Assembly: GCF_000260715.1 (NCBI RefSeq)
Contig: NC_017834.1
Span: 124,001 to 188,000, forward strand
DNA length: 64,000 nucleotides
Reading direction: 5' to 3'
DNA from: Bifidobacterium animalis subsp. animalis ATCC 25527
GTDB lineage: Bacteria; Actinomycetota; Actinomycetes; Actinomycetales; Bifidobacteriaceae
The notes beneath the pieces were generated by a model, which was given only the letters and a program-made list of their open reading frames with translations, was not told the origin of the DNA and ran no database searches. Below, piece after piece: positions 1 to 8,708 of the stretch. The first letter of the stretch is position 1. The number at the start of each line of letters is the position of its first letter. Made by a program: the position numbers and the translations under genes.

Positions 1-483
1 GGCCATGGCGCCGGCAATCGCCGACGTGCGGATGTCGCGGTTGTACACATGCATGAGCTCGTGCCCGAGCACGCCGCGAATCTCACGTTCGTCGAGAATG
101 CGCAGAATGCCCTGCGTGCAGCAGACGGCGGCGTGGTTCTCGTTGCGGCCGGTGGCGAAGGCGTTCGGCGTCTCGGTGGGTGCGATGTAGATGCGCGGCA
201 TCGGCTTGCCCGCACGCTGCGACAGTTCGCGCACGATGCGGTAGAGCTCGGGCGCCTGCTGTTCCGTTACCGGCTGCGCGTGCATCGACGCGATTGCGAG
301 CTTGTCGGAGAACCAGTACGAGATGAACGACGTGCCGACGCCGATGGCCAAGTAGATGCCGAGCGTGGACGTGCGCGCGCCGGTGACCCACCAGATGAGC
401 ATGATGATCGCCCACATGATCGCGAACAGTGCAGCCGTTTTCAGGCCATTGTAATGGTTGTGCAAGTGCAGTTTGCCAGTCAT
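1..483 (-). CDS. htpX: HtpX-like membrane zinc protease, 3' end outside window
   Basis: This is the first 161 residues of an M48-family integral membrane metalloprotease, which in this family degrades misfolded membrane proteins. Two hydrophobic segments follow a short cytoplasmic start (about residues 15-34 and 41-58). The zinc motif HELMH is near residue 141, preceded by the typical LGHEL context and by the family stretch PNAFATGRN. The ATG lies at 481-483 and the gene runs off the left edge, so the rest of the peptidase domain and the later helices are not visible. Identification by motif and topology is strong; substrate is unknown. Confidence 0.93.
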   Translation of the reverse strand, partial: MTGKLHLHNHYNGLKTAALFAIMWAIIMLIWWVTGARTSTLGIYLAIGVGTSFISYWFSDKLAIASMHAQPVTEQQAPELYRIVRELSQRAGKPMPRIYIAPTETPNAFATGRNENHAAVCCTQGILRILDEREIRGVLGHELMHVYNRDIRTSAIAGAMA

Positions 484-532
484 AGAGCCTAGTGTACGGC
501 AAATGCGAGCGGTGGGCGGGTGAATTCGCGCA

Positions 533-1870
533 TCAGGACAGAATATTGTGGAGCGTGCCAGCGAGATCGGCGAGCAGATCGCCCCGGCCGCACGCGTTGC
601 TCATGATGGCGATCACATAGCCCGGCTTGTCGTCGGCGCCTGCGCCCGGCAGCACGATGCCGGCGTCGTTGAGCGCATAATAGTCGCCCTCGCCGTTGAT
701 CCAGCCGGCCTTGCTCAGCACCACCGTGCCGTCCGGATTCGCGGAACCGTTGAGCTCGTTGGCACCGCCCGCGGTGAGCGATGGGTCGAGCTCGGCACCA
801 CGGCTGTTGCCGCCACCGTGTGCGGCGTCGATCGACGAATTGAGCGAATGTTGCATACTCGAGGCGAGCCATTCGCGTGCCGATGCGCTCGCCGTCTCAC
901 CCGCGTTCGGTTCGCCCTCGGCATCGGCGAACAGGTATCCGTACGTCTTCACCCACATCTTCGCGAGTTCCACCGCGCTCACATCCGGGTACTGGAATCC
1001 GCGCATGCGTTCCGGATTCTCCACTACGCCTTCGCTCCACGGGATGATCGCACTGTTCAGATGCGCGTTCCACAGCGCATCGTACCCGTCGTTGTCGGAA
1101 TACCGCAGCACGCCCGCAATATGGTCCGCGTTGATCTGCGCGGACAGCGTGCTCCCGCTTGCCGTCTCATCCAGATTCACTGCGCCCTCCTGCAGCAGCG
1201 ACACGATGTACGGCGCCTTGATCGACGACGCCGGGTACCGCGCCACGCCGCCGTTCGCCGCGATCACGCCGCCGGAACCGAGGTCGGCGACGGCGAACGA
1301 GACCTGCGCACCGACGTCGGTGAACGCCTGCAGATTCTGCTCAATCTGCTCGCGTTGATCACTGCTGAGTGAGATGGCGACGGTGTCGAGTGCTGAGCTG
1401 TCGTCCACCGCGCTCAGATTGTCGAGCGCGGTCGCGGTCATCTGCGAGACCGAAACCGTGGGCGTCGCCTCATGCAGACCAGCCGCCTTGATGGCCTCGT
1501 CGGTGAGTGGCACCGGCAGCTGCGGTGCCTCGATCTCGGTGACGGGAGCCGGAGGGATGGCCTGGGTATTGCGCCTGAGGTCGACGATGTTGACTCCCAC
1601 GCCCAGGCAGATCACGGCAATCACCGTGAGCAATGCGGTGAAGACGACGGTGAGCACGCGTTTCCAATGGGCGAGCGAACGTTCCCAATTGAGGACTGCG
1701 GAGGCGATGCGCGTGCGTGGTCGGTCCGTTCGCGTCGGCTTGCCTGGGCGTGCGAACAAGCGCATATCTCGCCTCACTTGTCTGCGCATGCCTGCGCGGT
1801 TGGAAGGGAGTGGGAATCTGCAACCCATACTCGCATACCGGCATGCATATTGGGCGAATTCGTCCAACAT
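533..1870 (-). CDS. Anchored class A beta-lactamase-like serine hydrolase
   Basis: The product has up to 445 residues, with one transmembrane anchor around residues 72-94 and an extracytoplasmic domain of the penicillin-recognising beta-lactamase fold. The active-site serine motif SSIK is at about 215-218, an SDN triad at 258-260 and a KAG triad (in place of KTG) near 386. This order is that of class A beta-lactamases and related D,D-peptidases. It is probably a cell-wall enzyme or beta-lactamase-like hydrolase; activity cannot be deduced. Start is uncertain: internal Met codons at residues 28 and 36 would still keep the anchor. It is divergent from the SRAP gene. Confidence 0.8.
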   Translation of the reverse strand: MLDEFAQYACRYASMGCRFPLPSNRAGMRRQVRRDMRLFARPGKPTRTDRPRTRIASAVLNWERSLAHWKRVLTVVFTALLTVIAVICLGVGVNIVDLRRNTQAIPPAPVTEIEAPQLPVPLTDEAIKAAGLHEATPTVSVSQMTATALDNLSAVDDSSALDTVAISLSSDQREQIEQNLQAFTDVGAQVSFAVADLGSGGVIAANGGVARYPASSIKAPYIVSLLQEGAVNLDETASGSTLSAQINADHIAGVLRYSDNDGYDALWNAHLNSAIIPWSEGVVENPERMRGFQYPDVSAVELAKMWVKTYGYLFADAEGEPNAGETASASAREWLASSMQHSLNSSIDAAHGGGNSRGAELDPSLTAGGANELNGSANPDGTVVLSKAGWINGEGDYYALNDAGIVLPGAGADDKPGYVIAIMSNACGRGDLLADLAGTLHNILS

Positions 1871-1922
1871 TTCACAATATTCGACCGGCAGCTGCAGGGC
1901 GCGCGCGGATTACTCTGGAGGT

Positions 1923-2543
1923 ATGTGCGCACATTATCTGGGATTGACAATGGCGGAGGTGGGCAGACTCGTCGACGAGCTCACTGCGGCGGAGCCTACC
2001 GCCGGCGAGTTCGCAGGCGTCGGCGTGGAGGCGTACCCGAAATCGGTCGTGCCGATCATCGTGCCCGCGTTCGACACGGCAGTGGGTGCACCGGAACTGG
2101 TGAATGGGAGTCTGCGAACGGCGGAGGCGCAATGGGGATTCGAGCAGCAGTGGACACCGCAGCCTGTGTTCAATACGCGCATCGAGAGCGCGGACAAGCC
2201 GATGTGGCGCGCGCCGATGGAACACGACCGCTGCGTGATCGCCTGCCGCTGGTTCTATGAATCGCACGGCAGCGAGATGGCGGTGAGTGCGCGCACCGGC
2301 AGGCAGATCAAACAACAGTATGTGTTCCGCATGCCCGACGAACCGGTCATGCTGATCGGCGGCGTGCGTCGCGGCTCGCAGTTCTCAATGGTCACCACGC
2401 AGGCGAACGCCGACATGAAGCCGATTCACCCGCGCATGCCACTCATTGTGCGGCAAGGTGAGCTCGATCTGTGGCTCGGGCCGGATTACCGCGCGCTCGC
2501 CGATCGTTCGGACATTCCGCTCGAATCGAAGCCGGTGCACTGA
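1923..2543 (+). CDS. SRAP-family DNA-protein crosslink protein (YedK/HMCES type)
   Basis: A 206-residue SOS-response-associated peptidase domain protein. Members crosslink to abasic sites in single-stranded DNA through the N-terminal cysteine exposed after Met removal. The start was chosen at 1923 because it gives Met-Cys (MCAHY); a longer frame upstream has no family match. Family landmarks include the RIES motif (NTRIESADKP), the CR-WFYE stretch (RCVIACRWFYE) and the late HPRMPLIV segment carrying the His. Oddly, a GGAGG sequence at 1917-1921 sits only 1 nt before the ATG, too close for a normal ribosome site, so initiation may be leaderless or otherwise unusual. Confidence 0.88.
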   Translation: MCAHYLGLTMAEVGRLVDELTAAEPTAGEFAGVGVEAYPKSVVPIIVPAFDTAVGAPELVNGSLRTAEAQWGFEQQWTPQPVFNTRIESADKPMWRAPMEHDRCVIACRWFYESHGSEMAVSARTGRQIKQQYVFRMPDEPVMLIGGVRRGSQFSMVTTQANADMKPIHPRMPLIVRQGELDLWLGPDYRALADRSDIPLESKPVH

Positions 2544-2645
2544 GCGGGCATGTGGCCGCCACGGATATGCCCGTGTGGTTGTCGGTTGCGAATCTTATTT
2601 TGTTAAGTCAGTAGATTTACGCGCAGACACAGGTGAGGTGCACGT

Positions 2646-3890
2646 ATGACAGGCGCGACGAACATGGCGACGCGGGGCGACCGCGGCGGAAAACAAGGCA
2701 GAACCGGCGGCAACGGCTTGGGATTGTTCGCGCTCGCAGCCGGCGCGTTCGTGCTCGGTGCCGCGGAATTCGTGATGATGGGCATACTGCCGCAAACCGC
2801 GCAGACCCTGCAGGTGAGCATTCCGACGGCAGGGCACTTCATCTCGGCATACGCGATCGGCGTGTGCGTGGGCACACTGATGCTCGTGTTCGGCCGCAGA
2901 ATCCCACCGCGCACATTGATCGTCATGTTCATGGTCATCGCCTGCGCGGGCAACGCCTTGAGCGCCATGGCCGTGAACGCGCCGATGCTCGTGGGTGCCC
3001 GCTTCCTCGCCGGTCTGCCGCATGGCGCCTTTTTCGGCACAGCTACGCTGATCGCCAAGCTGCTCGCTCGCAAGGGCAAGGAGGCGCGTGCTGTGGCATC
3101 CATGGTCACCGGGCAGACCGTGGCGAACATGCTCGGTGTGCCAGCCGGTACGCTGCTCGCCGAGCATATGTCGTGGCGACTGGCGTTTGTGGCGCTCGCC
3201 GCGTGCGCTGCAGTGACCGCCGTGCTCGCACGCGCATGGATCCCATCTGTGGCACCTGTGCGTGACGCGGGTCTGCGCGGGCAATTCAGATTCCTCCGCC
3301 AACCGGGCCCCTGGATGGTGCTCATCGCTGTTTTCGTCGGGAACACAGGTATTTTCTGCTGGTGGAGCTATGTGAGCCCATGGCTGCAGAAGGTGGGCGG
3401 ATGGCCGAACAACACGATCTCCGCGCTGATGATGCTCGCCGGATTCGGCATGGTCGTGGGCGGATTGATCGGCGGCCGCATCGCAGACCGCTGGGTGCCC
3501 GGCGGCACTTCGGCGCTTGGCCAGTGTATCGCCTGTCTCGGCTTGCTCGCCGTGTTCCTCGTGCCCGGCTCGCGCTGGAGCACGGCGCTGTTCGCTTTTG
3601 TGATTTCGTTCGCACTGTTCTTCGTTTCAGCGCCGCAACAGCTGCTCATGGCGGAGGCCGGCAAGGGCGGCGGCGAGCTCATAGGCGGGGCCACTGTGCA
3701 GATCGCCTTCAACTTCGGCAATGCCGTCGGCTCGATGGTGGGTGGTGGCGTGCTGGACGCCTCGCATATGAACTACCATTACCCCGCGTTGAGCGGAGTC
3801 CCGTTCGCCGCGTTCGCCGTGTTGCTGCTCGCGTTCTATTCGGTGCGGTACGAGCGGTGCGGTCGCGACGTGGATTCGCTGCGTGCCTGA
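2646..3890 (+). CDS. MFS efflux transporter, DHA1/AraJ type
   Basis: A 414-residue polytopic membrane protein with about 12 predicted hydrophobic helices. The opening helix with AAEFVMMGILPQ and the motif LPHGAFFG are characteristic of the drug:H+ antiporter-1 group that includes AraJ and chloramphenicol or arabinose exporters. It probably exports a small metabolite or drug by proton antiport; the substrate cannot be read from sequence. It starts about 100 bp after the SRAP gene on the same strand. Confidence 0.85.
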   Translation: MTGATNMATRGDRGGKQGRTGGNGLGLFALAAGAFVLGAAEFVMMGILPQTAQTLQVSIPTAGHFISAYAIGVCVGTLMLVFGRRIPPRTLIVMFMVIACAGNALSAMAVNAPMLVGARFLAGLPHGAFFGTATLIAKLLARKGKEARAVASMVTGQTVANMLGVPAGTLLAEHMSWRLAFVALAACAAVTAVLARAWIPSVAPVRDAGLRGQFRFLRQPGPWMVLIAVFVGNTGIFCWWSYVSPWLQKVGGWPNNTISALMMLAGFGMVVGGLIGGRIADRWVPGGTSALGQCIACLGLLAVFLVPGSRWSTALFAFVISFALFFVSAPQQLLMAEAGKGGGELIGGATVQIAFNFGNAVGSMVGGGVLDASHMNYHYPALSGVPFAAFAVLLLAFYSVRYERCGRDVDSLRA

Positions 3891-3951
3891 GCGAGGGTCT
3901 GCTGTTGTGTGCGGTAATCTGCGGGCAGATTGCGAAACCGAGGGCATGTGA

Positions 3952-4398
3952 TCACAGCTTGGCGGCGAGTGCGCGCGCCTCGCTTGCATTGCGGGCCATG
4001 CCCATGTAATCCATACCGTACAGGCCGGCGAAGCGGTTGATGGTGTATTCGCCGCGCTCGTACATCTGCTGCGTGGGCGCGCCGCCCTGGAACAGGAAGA
4101 AGAGGCGTTTGCCGGCGAGGTCGTCGGAAGAGACCGGGCCGTAGCAGCGATCGAGCAGGCAGCGCGTCATGCCGCTCATGTCATGCCAGTACACGGGCGA
4201 GCCGATCACAATCGTCTCGGCCGCCTTCATCGCCTCCAGCACCTCATCGAACTGGTCGTCGGCGAAGTGGGTGCCGTAGTCGTACACCTTGAGCGAGGCG
4301 AGATCGATCTGCGTGAAATCGCGACCCTCGAGGAACGCGTGGCCAAGGTGCGTGGTGTTACCGCCGATCTCGACGCCATTGATGAGCAGAATGCCCAT
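3952..4398 (-). CDS. Flavodoxin-like NAD(P)H-dependent FMN protein
   Basis: A 148-residue flavodoxin-fold protein. It begins with a beta-strand and phosphate-loop region (LLINGVEIGGNTTHL) and has the family signature GSPVYWHDMSGMTRCLLDR near residues 78-96, typical of NADPH-dependent FMN reductases and multimeric flavodoxins. The ATG at 4396-4398 has an AAGGAGATT ribosome site just upstream; a longer frame is open but lacks such a site. It probably carries electrons to an unidentified acceptor. Confidence 0.83.
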   Translation of the reverse strand: MGILLINGVEIGGNTTHLGHAFLEGRDFTQIDLASLKVYDYGTHFADDQFDEVLEAMKAAETIVIGSPVYWHDMSGMTRCLLDRCYGPVSSDDLAGKRLFFLFQGGAPTQQMYERGEYTINRFAGLYGMDYMGMARNASEARALAAKL

Positions 4399-4647
4399 GG
4401 AATCTCCTTGTGCTGTGTTACGTGGTGTCTGTGCGAATACTGTATGCGCGCACTGCCGGTAGCGACTCCCCACAGTGCGGACTACCATATGCCGAACACG
4501 CATGACCATGCTGCCGATTGGAGTGATGCCATATGACCATGCGAAATCTGCGGCGCTGGAGCGCGTGGCTGTTCGCCCGCGATCCGCAGATCATGGGCTG
4601 GCTGTTCGAACAGCGGTAGCGCTTTGATGTGAGTGACGATTGCCGTT

Positions 4648-4929
4648 TCAGAACAGGTCGTCATGCGAGCCTGTGCGTGTCAACACCAATTGGAGCTCGT
4701 GCTTTTCTATACGGTAGATGAGCAGCCAATCGCCCTCGATATGTATTTCGCGGTATCCGCGCCAGTTCCCAACGAGTGGATGGTCTTTGTATTTGGTGCC
4801 AAGCAGCTTCGTGTCCTGCGCCATCATTGCGTCGACGGCGTCTTGCAACTTCTTCGGGTCGTAGTGCTTCTTCAGCAGCGACTTGAAGTCCTTTTTGAAC
4901 TGAGTGGTGCGAAATACGGTGCTAAGCAT
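4648..4929 (-). CDS. yafQ: YafQ-family mRNA interferase toxin
   Basis: A 93-residue RelE/ParE-superfamily toxin with the YafQ pattern: basic N-terminus (FKKDFKSLLKKHYD), the KDHPLVGNWRGYREIHI core and a C-terminal GSHDDLF whose His is the catalytic position in YafQ. It would cleave mRNA on the ribosome unless bound by its antitoxin. Its ATG overlaps the antitoxin stop by 8 nt (ATGCTTAG at 4922-4929), so translation is likely coupled. All key residues look intact, so it is probably functional. Confidence 0.92.
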   Translation of the reverse strand: MLSTVFRTTQFKKDFKSLLKKHYDPKKLQDAVDAMMAQDTKLLGTKYKDHPLVGNWRGYREIHIEGDWLLIYRIEKHELQLVLTRTGSHDDLF

Positions 4930-5182
4930 CCATCAGGTCTTTCATCAGACTCTCGGAACTAGTGAAGGACCTGCCTTCGTGTGCTTCCGTCTGCCGACGT
5001 GCCTCAATGTTCTCCGGTTGTTCGCGGGTGATCTTGAACGGCATGCCGTTGTCGCGAATGGATTGGCGCAGGAAGACGTTGAGGGCGGTGGAAAGGTCCA
5101 TGCCCATCGATTCATAGAGTGCCTTGGCCTCTTCCTTGACTTTCGGGTCGGTACGAAAGCTCACGGTCGCTGTCTCGCTCAT
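4922..5182 (-). CDS. dinJ: DinJ/RelB-family antitoxin
   Basis: An 86-residue RelB/DinJ antitoxin. The N-terminal ribbon-helix-helix reads TATVSFRTDPKVKEEAKALYESMG, with the conserved LSTALNVFLRQSI helix, and the C-terminal part binds toxin. The start at 5180-5182 was chosen because AGGAG lies 5 nt upstream and the RHH strand begins directly after it. It is the first gene of a two-gene operon with yafQ and probably autoregulates through the inverted repeat at 5219-5267. Confidence 0.92.
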   Translation of the reverse strand: MSETATVSFRTDPKVKEEAKALYESMGMDLSTALNVFLRQSIRDNGMPFKITREQPENIEARRQTEAHEGRSFTSSESLMKDLMDA

Positions 5183-5218
5183 GCGAACTCCTATGGTCTT
5201 CAGGCTAATGAAATAGAT

Positions 5219-5267
5219 ATCTGCCATTGTATAACTTCTGTAATGCATTGTCTATACAATGGCAGAT
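5219..5267. promoter_or_regulatory. Inverted-repeat operator upstream of dinJ-yafQ
   Basis: Two perfect 15-bp arms, ATCTGCCATTGTATA at 5219-5233 and its complement at 5253-5267, are separated by 19 bp. They lie 36 bp upstream of the antitoxin ATG, between it and ogt. RHH antitoxins of this family bind palindromes in their own promoters, so this is probably the autoregulatory operator. Confidence 0.75.
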
Positions 5268-5279
5268 GTCAATTTCGTA

Positions 5280-5759
5280 TCATTGCCCGAGGATGCGCAT
5301 CTCCATTTGCAATAGCGAACGCTTCATCTCCACGCCATAGGCATAGCCGACGAGATTGCCGTTCGCGCCGACCACGCGGTGGCAAGGCACGATGAACGGA
5401 ATCGGGTTGCGGTTGTTCGCCGAGCCGACCGCGCGCACGGCCTTCGGGTGTCCCACCGCCTCGGCGATCTGCGCGTAGGTGCGCGTCTCGCCGTACGGAA
5501 TCTGCAGCAATGCGCGCCACACGGCCTGCTGGAACGGTGTGCCGTACGTGAATGCGATCGGCACGGTGAATCGCTGTAGCTCGCCGGCGAAGTACTGTTC
5601 GAGCTCACGGAACGTCTCGTCGGTGAGCCCGGTCGTCTCGCCTGCGCCGTCGGCGTCGTAGTCCGCCTGCGGAATGATGCGCAGCCGAACAACGGCGTCA
5701 TCTTGCCAGTCCACGCGCACCGGTCCGTATTCACTCACATATGTTGCAAACCCCTGCAT
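5280..5759 (-). CDS. ogt: Methylated-DNA--protein-cysteine methyltransferase
   Basis: A 159-residue O6-alkylguanine-DNA alkyltransferase. The C-terminal catalytic domain contains the acceptor-cysteine motif PCHRVVGANGNLVGYAYG, preceded by TRTYAQIAEAVGHPKAVRAVGSAN, which holds the DNA-binding helix and arginine finger. The N-terminal ribonuclease-H-like domain spans about residues 1-70. It repairs O6-methylguanine in DNA by one-step transfer to its cysteine. It is monocistronic on the minus strand. Confidence 0.95.
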   Translation of the reverse strand: MQGFATYVSEYGPVRVDWQDDAVVRLRIIPQADYDADGAGETTGLTDETFRELEQYFAGELQRFTVPIAFTYGTPFQQAVWRALLQIPYGETRTYAQIAEAVGHPKAVRAVGSANNRNPIPFIVPCHRVVGANGNLVGYAYGVEMKRSLLQMEMRILGQ

Positions 5760-6002
5760 CTGTGCCTCCTCCTCGATGACTGTACATTGCCTTGATTATA
5801 GGAGGTCAGATTTGGGTTGGTGAGAGACAGCGCCGAATGCTCACCGATTCTGCGTAATGTCGCGCGTAATGTCGCGTTTGCGCAAGGCGCGCATATATTG
5901 GCCATGTGTGTTTGTACACGCACGGCTGATATGTATGGTGGCGACTGCGCGATGGGGTGCATCGGGGACGGAGGTATGCGCCTGGTGGGGTAGATTGGGT
6001 GT

Positions 6003-7373
6003 ATGGGTCGGGAGCGGCAGTCGCAAGAAACGGCACGGGGTAATGGTTTCCACCGTGTACGCGTCATCATCATCGCCTGCGTGGTGGTAATCGGTCTGTT
6101 GGCCGGCGTCGCAGTGCGTCTGTCCACATGGTGGCACGCTTACAGGGTGCCATCGATGACGGGGCAGACGATTGCGCGCGTGTCTGCGGACAGTTCGGTG
6201 ACCGATGACATGTCGCAATGGTACAGCCAGTGGAAGGGCAGGCAGCAGGAAATCGGCGTTGCGCCGCAGTATCAGTTGAGCTCGGTGCGGATTCGCACCG
6301 TGCAGCGATTGCCGAATATCGCGTCGCGGTATGACCAATCCGATGGGCGGAACATCTACGTGCAGCTGGACGCGACGGTGCGCCCGCGGTTTGCATCGAT
6401 CCAGCGCATCACCGACGTGCATGGATGCCAGACGTACGCCGTGGAGTCGGGGATCAACGAATCGTGTGTGTTCGCATTGGAGCCGCGTCAGGACGGTTAC
6501 CGCATCGCGCAGGTGATGGAGCCCATCATGTATCAGCGGTTGGCGTATCCGGAGCAGTTCGAGAAGACGGAGCCGGATCCCACGGCTCCGGTGCTCGACG
6601 GCCGCAACGGGTATCGTCTGTCCAAAGAGAAGCTGGAGGTGACCTACGACGGCGGGACGACGTGGCATGAGGTGCCCGACGGCGTCGCGCGCATCGTGGG
6701 CGGCATTAACGCGAACACCATGCTATGGCTCGAGCCGTCGAGGTATGTGATCACGCCACAGTTCACGGCGTTCGTAGGGTACGACGAGGGCACGCATACG
6801 GCGCAACTCCTCTATTCATGGGACGCCAGTTCGACGTGGCTCACATCCGCATTGGGGCACGGTGTACAGGCCCCCTCCTACATCTCCGTGGTCGGCGACC
6901 GCATCGGGGTGGCATATGGGTATGGCGACACGCTTGGCTCGGTCGGGTATGCGATGGTCGCGGGCACGTTGCCCGAACTGCGCGCGGATGCGGAGGCCGT
7001 GTGGCGGCAGATTCCGCTGTATATGCAATATCCGTCCGATCTGACGATGGCGGGATGGGTCAATGACACCACGGTGATTGTCGGGCAGGCCGGATCGCTG
7101 CATGTCTCGTCGGATTCAGGGGCCACATGGCGTGAACTGGGAATACCCAAGGAACCTGGTTTGGAGGGCAAGCTGGGGTATTACCCATTTGATACGCCGA
7201 CGCATGTATGGGTGGAGGATGGCACGGCCTATCTCGCAATGGGTCAGGGAGAAGATGCCGATTATGCGCCGAATGGCACAGTCGTGGAGGCGGTGTTCTC
7301 GTACGATCCGGCCACGGATGCGTGCACCTTCATCAGGCAACAGCCCGCCCCCACGCCAATGCCTGCAGGTTGA
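6003..7373 (+). CDS. Membrane-anchored Asp-box beta-propeller protein, function unknown
   Basis: A 456-residue protein with a short basic cytoplasmic start, one transmembrane anchor at about residues 20-41 and a large extracytoplasmic domain. At least three Asp-box-like turns are visible (TYDGGTTWHEV, SWDASSTWLTS, SSDSGATWREL), the pattern found in sialidase or photosystem-stability-factor type beta-propellers. Sialidase catalytic landmarks (RIP arginine motif) are not seen, so it is better read as a surface propeller of unknown ligand. The gene stands alone, convergent with the CMD protein gene 10 bp away. I do not recognise a named family. Confidence 0.72.
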   Translation: MGRERQSQETARGNGFHRVRVIIIACVVVIGLLAGVAVRLSTWWHAYRVPSMTGQTIARVSADSSVTDDMSQWYSQWKGRQQEIGVAPQYQLSSVRIRTVQRLPNIASRYDQSDGRNIYVQLDATVRPRFASIQRITDVHGCQTYAVESGINESCVFALEPRQDGYRIAQVMEPIMYQRLAYPEQFEKTEPDPTAPVLDGRNGYRLSKEKLEVTYDGGTTWHEVPDGVARIVGGINANTMLWLEPSRYVITPQFTAFVGYDEGTHTAQLLYSWDASSTWLTSALGHGVQAPSYISVVGDRIGVAYGYGDTLGSVGYAMVAGTLPELRADAEAVWRQIPLYMQYPSDLTMAGWVNDTTVIVGQAGSLHVSSDSGATWRELGIPKEPGLEGKLGYYPFDTPTHVWVEDGTAYLAMGQGEDADYAPNGTVVEAVFSYDPATDACTFIRQQPAPTPMPAG

Positions 7374-7383
7374 ACGCCGCTCC

Positions 7384-8100
7384 TTACTTCGCTTTGTCGG
7401 CCTCCTCGACGATGCGCAGGGCGTTCAGCGTGCGCGGGTAGCCGATGTAGGGCAGATTCTGCAGTACCACTGTGCGCAGGAAGTCGGCAGTGTTGCCGAG
7501 GGCGATGTTCGCCTTCGTGTGGGCGAGCAGCTGCGGTTCCACGCTGCCCTGTGCCGCGAGATAGCAGAACGTGATCATCTCGCGCTGCAGATTGGTGAGC
7601 CCGGTGCGCGTGTAGTAGTCGCCGAAGCAGTTGTCTGCAAGCCAATAGTTCACCTTGCTGCGCTCGTAGCTCTTGTCCATGCCCTCGCCGAACAGCTCGA
7701 CCTGTTTGGCATTGCCGGCCGCGAGGCGGTTCTCCATGGTTGTGGTGGTCTGGTCGGGCAACGGCAGGGCCACTCCTCGCGCTTCGAGCACCTCGTTCGT
7801 GATGGTGAGGAACGGGCGCACACGACCGATGCCGAGGTAGTCGACGGCCTGGTACACGACCTCCTTCGCTTGCACCGGCGTCAGCCCGGCGTCGAGCGCG
7901 CGCCCGAGCTGAATGCGGAACTCATCCGCGCCCTGGCAGCCGAGCAGCGTGGCCAGAATGGCCAGGTAGCGCGTGGCCGGTTCAAGCTCCGTTTCGGGGT
8001 CTTGCGCGACCTCCACGTCGGCGAAATGTAGCATGCGCTCGGCGAACTGCGGGTCGGTCTCTTTCAGTCGTTCATTCGGTTGTTCGGTTGTGCCAGTCAT
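7384..8100 (-). CDS. Tandem carboxymuconolactone decarboxylase-domain protein
   Basis: A 238-residue protein with two AhpD/CMD-like helical domains (about residues 40-105 and 140-230). Proteins of this type act as gamma-carboxymuconolactone decarboxylase homologues or thiol-based peroxide defence factors. Most do not have aromatic catabolism around them, and none is seen here. The start at 8098-8100 opens with MTGTTEQPNERL. It is the last gene of a minus-strand redox cluster, 23 bp after the cupin gene, and is probably co-transcribed. Confidence 0.85.
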   Translation of the reverse strand: MTGTTEQPNERLKETDPQFAERMLHFADVEVAQDPETELEPATRYLAILATLLGCQGADEFRIQLGRALDAGLTPVQAKEVVYQAVDYLGIGRVRPFLTITNEVLEARGVALPLPDQTTTTMENRLAAGNAKQVELFGEGMDKSYERSKVNYWLADNCFGDYYTRTGLTNLQREMITFCYLAAQGSVEPQLLAHTKANIALGNTADFLRTVVLQNLPYIGYPRTLNALRIVEEADKAK

Positions 8101-8123
8101 TCCAGACTTCTTTGCGTATTGTC

Positions 8124-8567
8124 TCACTTGAGCGAGCGGTAGAATGCCTCGTCCACCGGTTCGAGCCACTCGTTGCTCTTGCCCTCGCCCGGCACGTCGA
8201 TGGCGATGTGCGAGAACCAGCTGCCGGGGGCCGCGCCGTGCCAATGCTTCGTGTTCGCCGGAATGTGCACGACGGTGCCCGGCGTCATCGTGATTGGGTC
8301 CTGGCCTTCGATCTGCGCATACCCGCGGCCGCCCACGCAGATGAGCATCTGTCCACCGCCCCTCGTGGCGTGATGGACGTGCCAATGGTTGATGCAGCCG
8401 GGTTCGAAGGTCACGTTGGCCATGCTGACCTGTTCGCCGGAGACCGGCGCAAGCCAGCTTCTGCCGGTGAAATACTGCGCGTAGGCGTCGTTCGGCTCGC
8501 CCACCGGGAACATGAGCGACTGTGCGTATGCGGTCGGAACGCCGACAGGAATCGGGTAATTGTTCAT
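8124..8567 (-). CDS. Small cupin-domain protein
   Basis: A 147-residue single-domain cupin. The metal-binding motif 1 reads HWHVHHATRGGGQMLICVGG, with the two-His pattern, and motif 2 is PANTKHWHGAAPGSWFSH. Such proteins, often encoded beside CMD proteins and aldo/keto reductases, may be isomerases or dioxygenase-like enzymes; the reaction is not predictable. Start MNNYPIPVG at 8565-8567 was preferred over a longer open frame that carries non-cupin sequence. Confidence 0.85.
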   Translation of the reverse strand: MNNYPIPVGVPTAYAQSLMFPVGEPNDAYAQYFTGRSWLAPVSGEQVSMANVTFEPGCINHWHVHHATRGGGQMLICVGGRGYAQIEGQDPITMTPGTVVHIPANTKHWHGAAPGSWFSHIAIDVPGEGKSNEWLEPVDEAFYRSLK

Positions 8568-8708
8568 TGCTTGCCTCTTTTCATATGCCTTTTCATATGC
8601 CGCGCTCGGCATGTCTGTGAGTATTATGCGGCGCACTGTTGCATGCAACAAATGATGAAAAATCATGTATTGCATTCGCGATGTGCATATGGTCTGCGCG
8701 GTCTGCGC

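Noticed and set aside
4533..4619. 28-codon ORF (MTMRNLRRWSAW...) on the plus strand
   Set aside because: Protein-like, but with no ribosome site, homology or context; probably chance or an unrecognisable relic.
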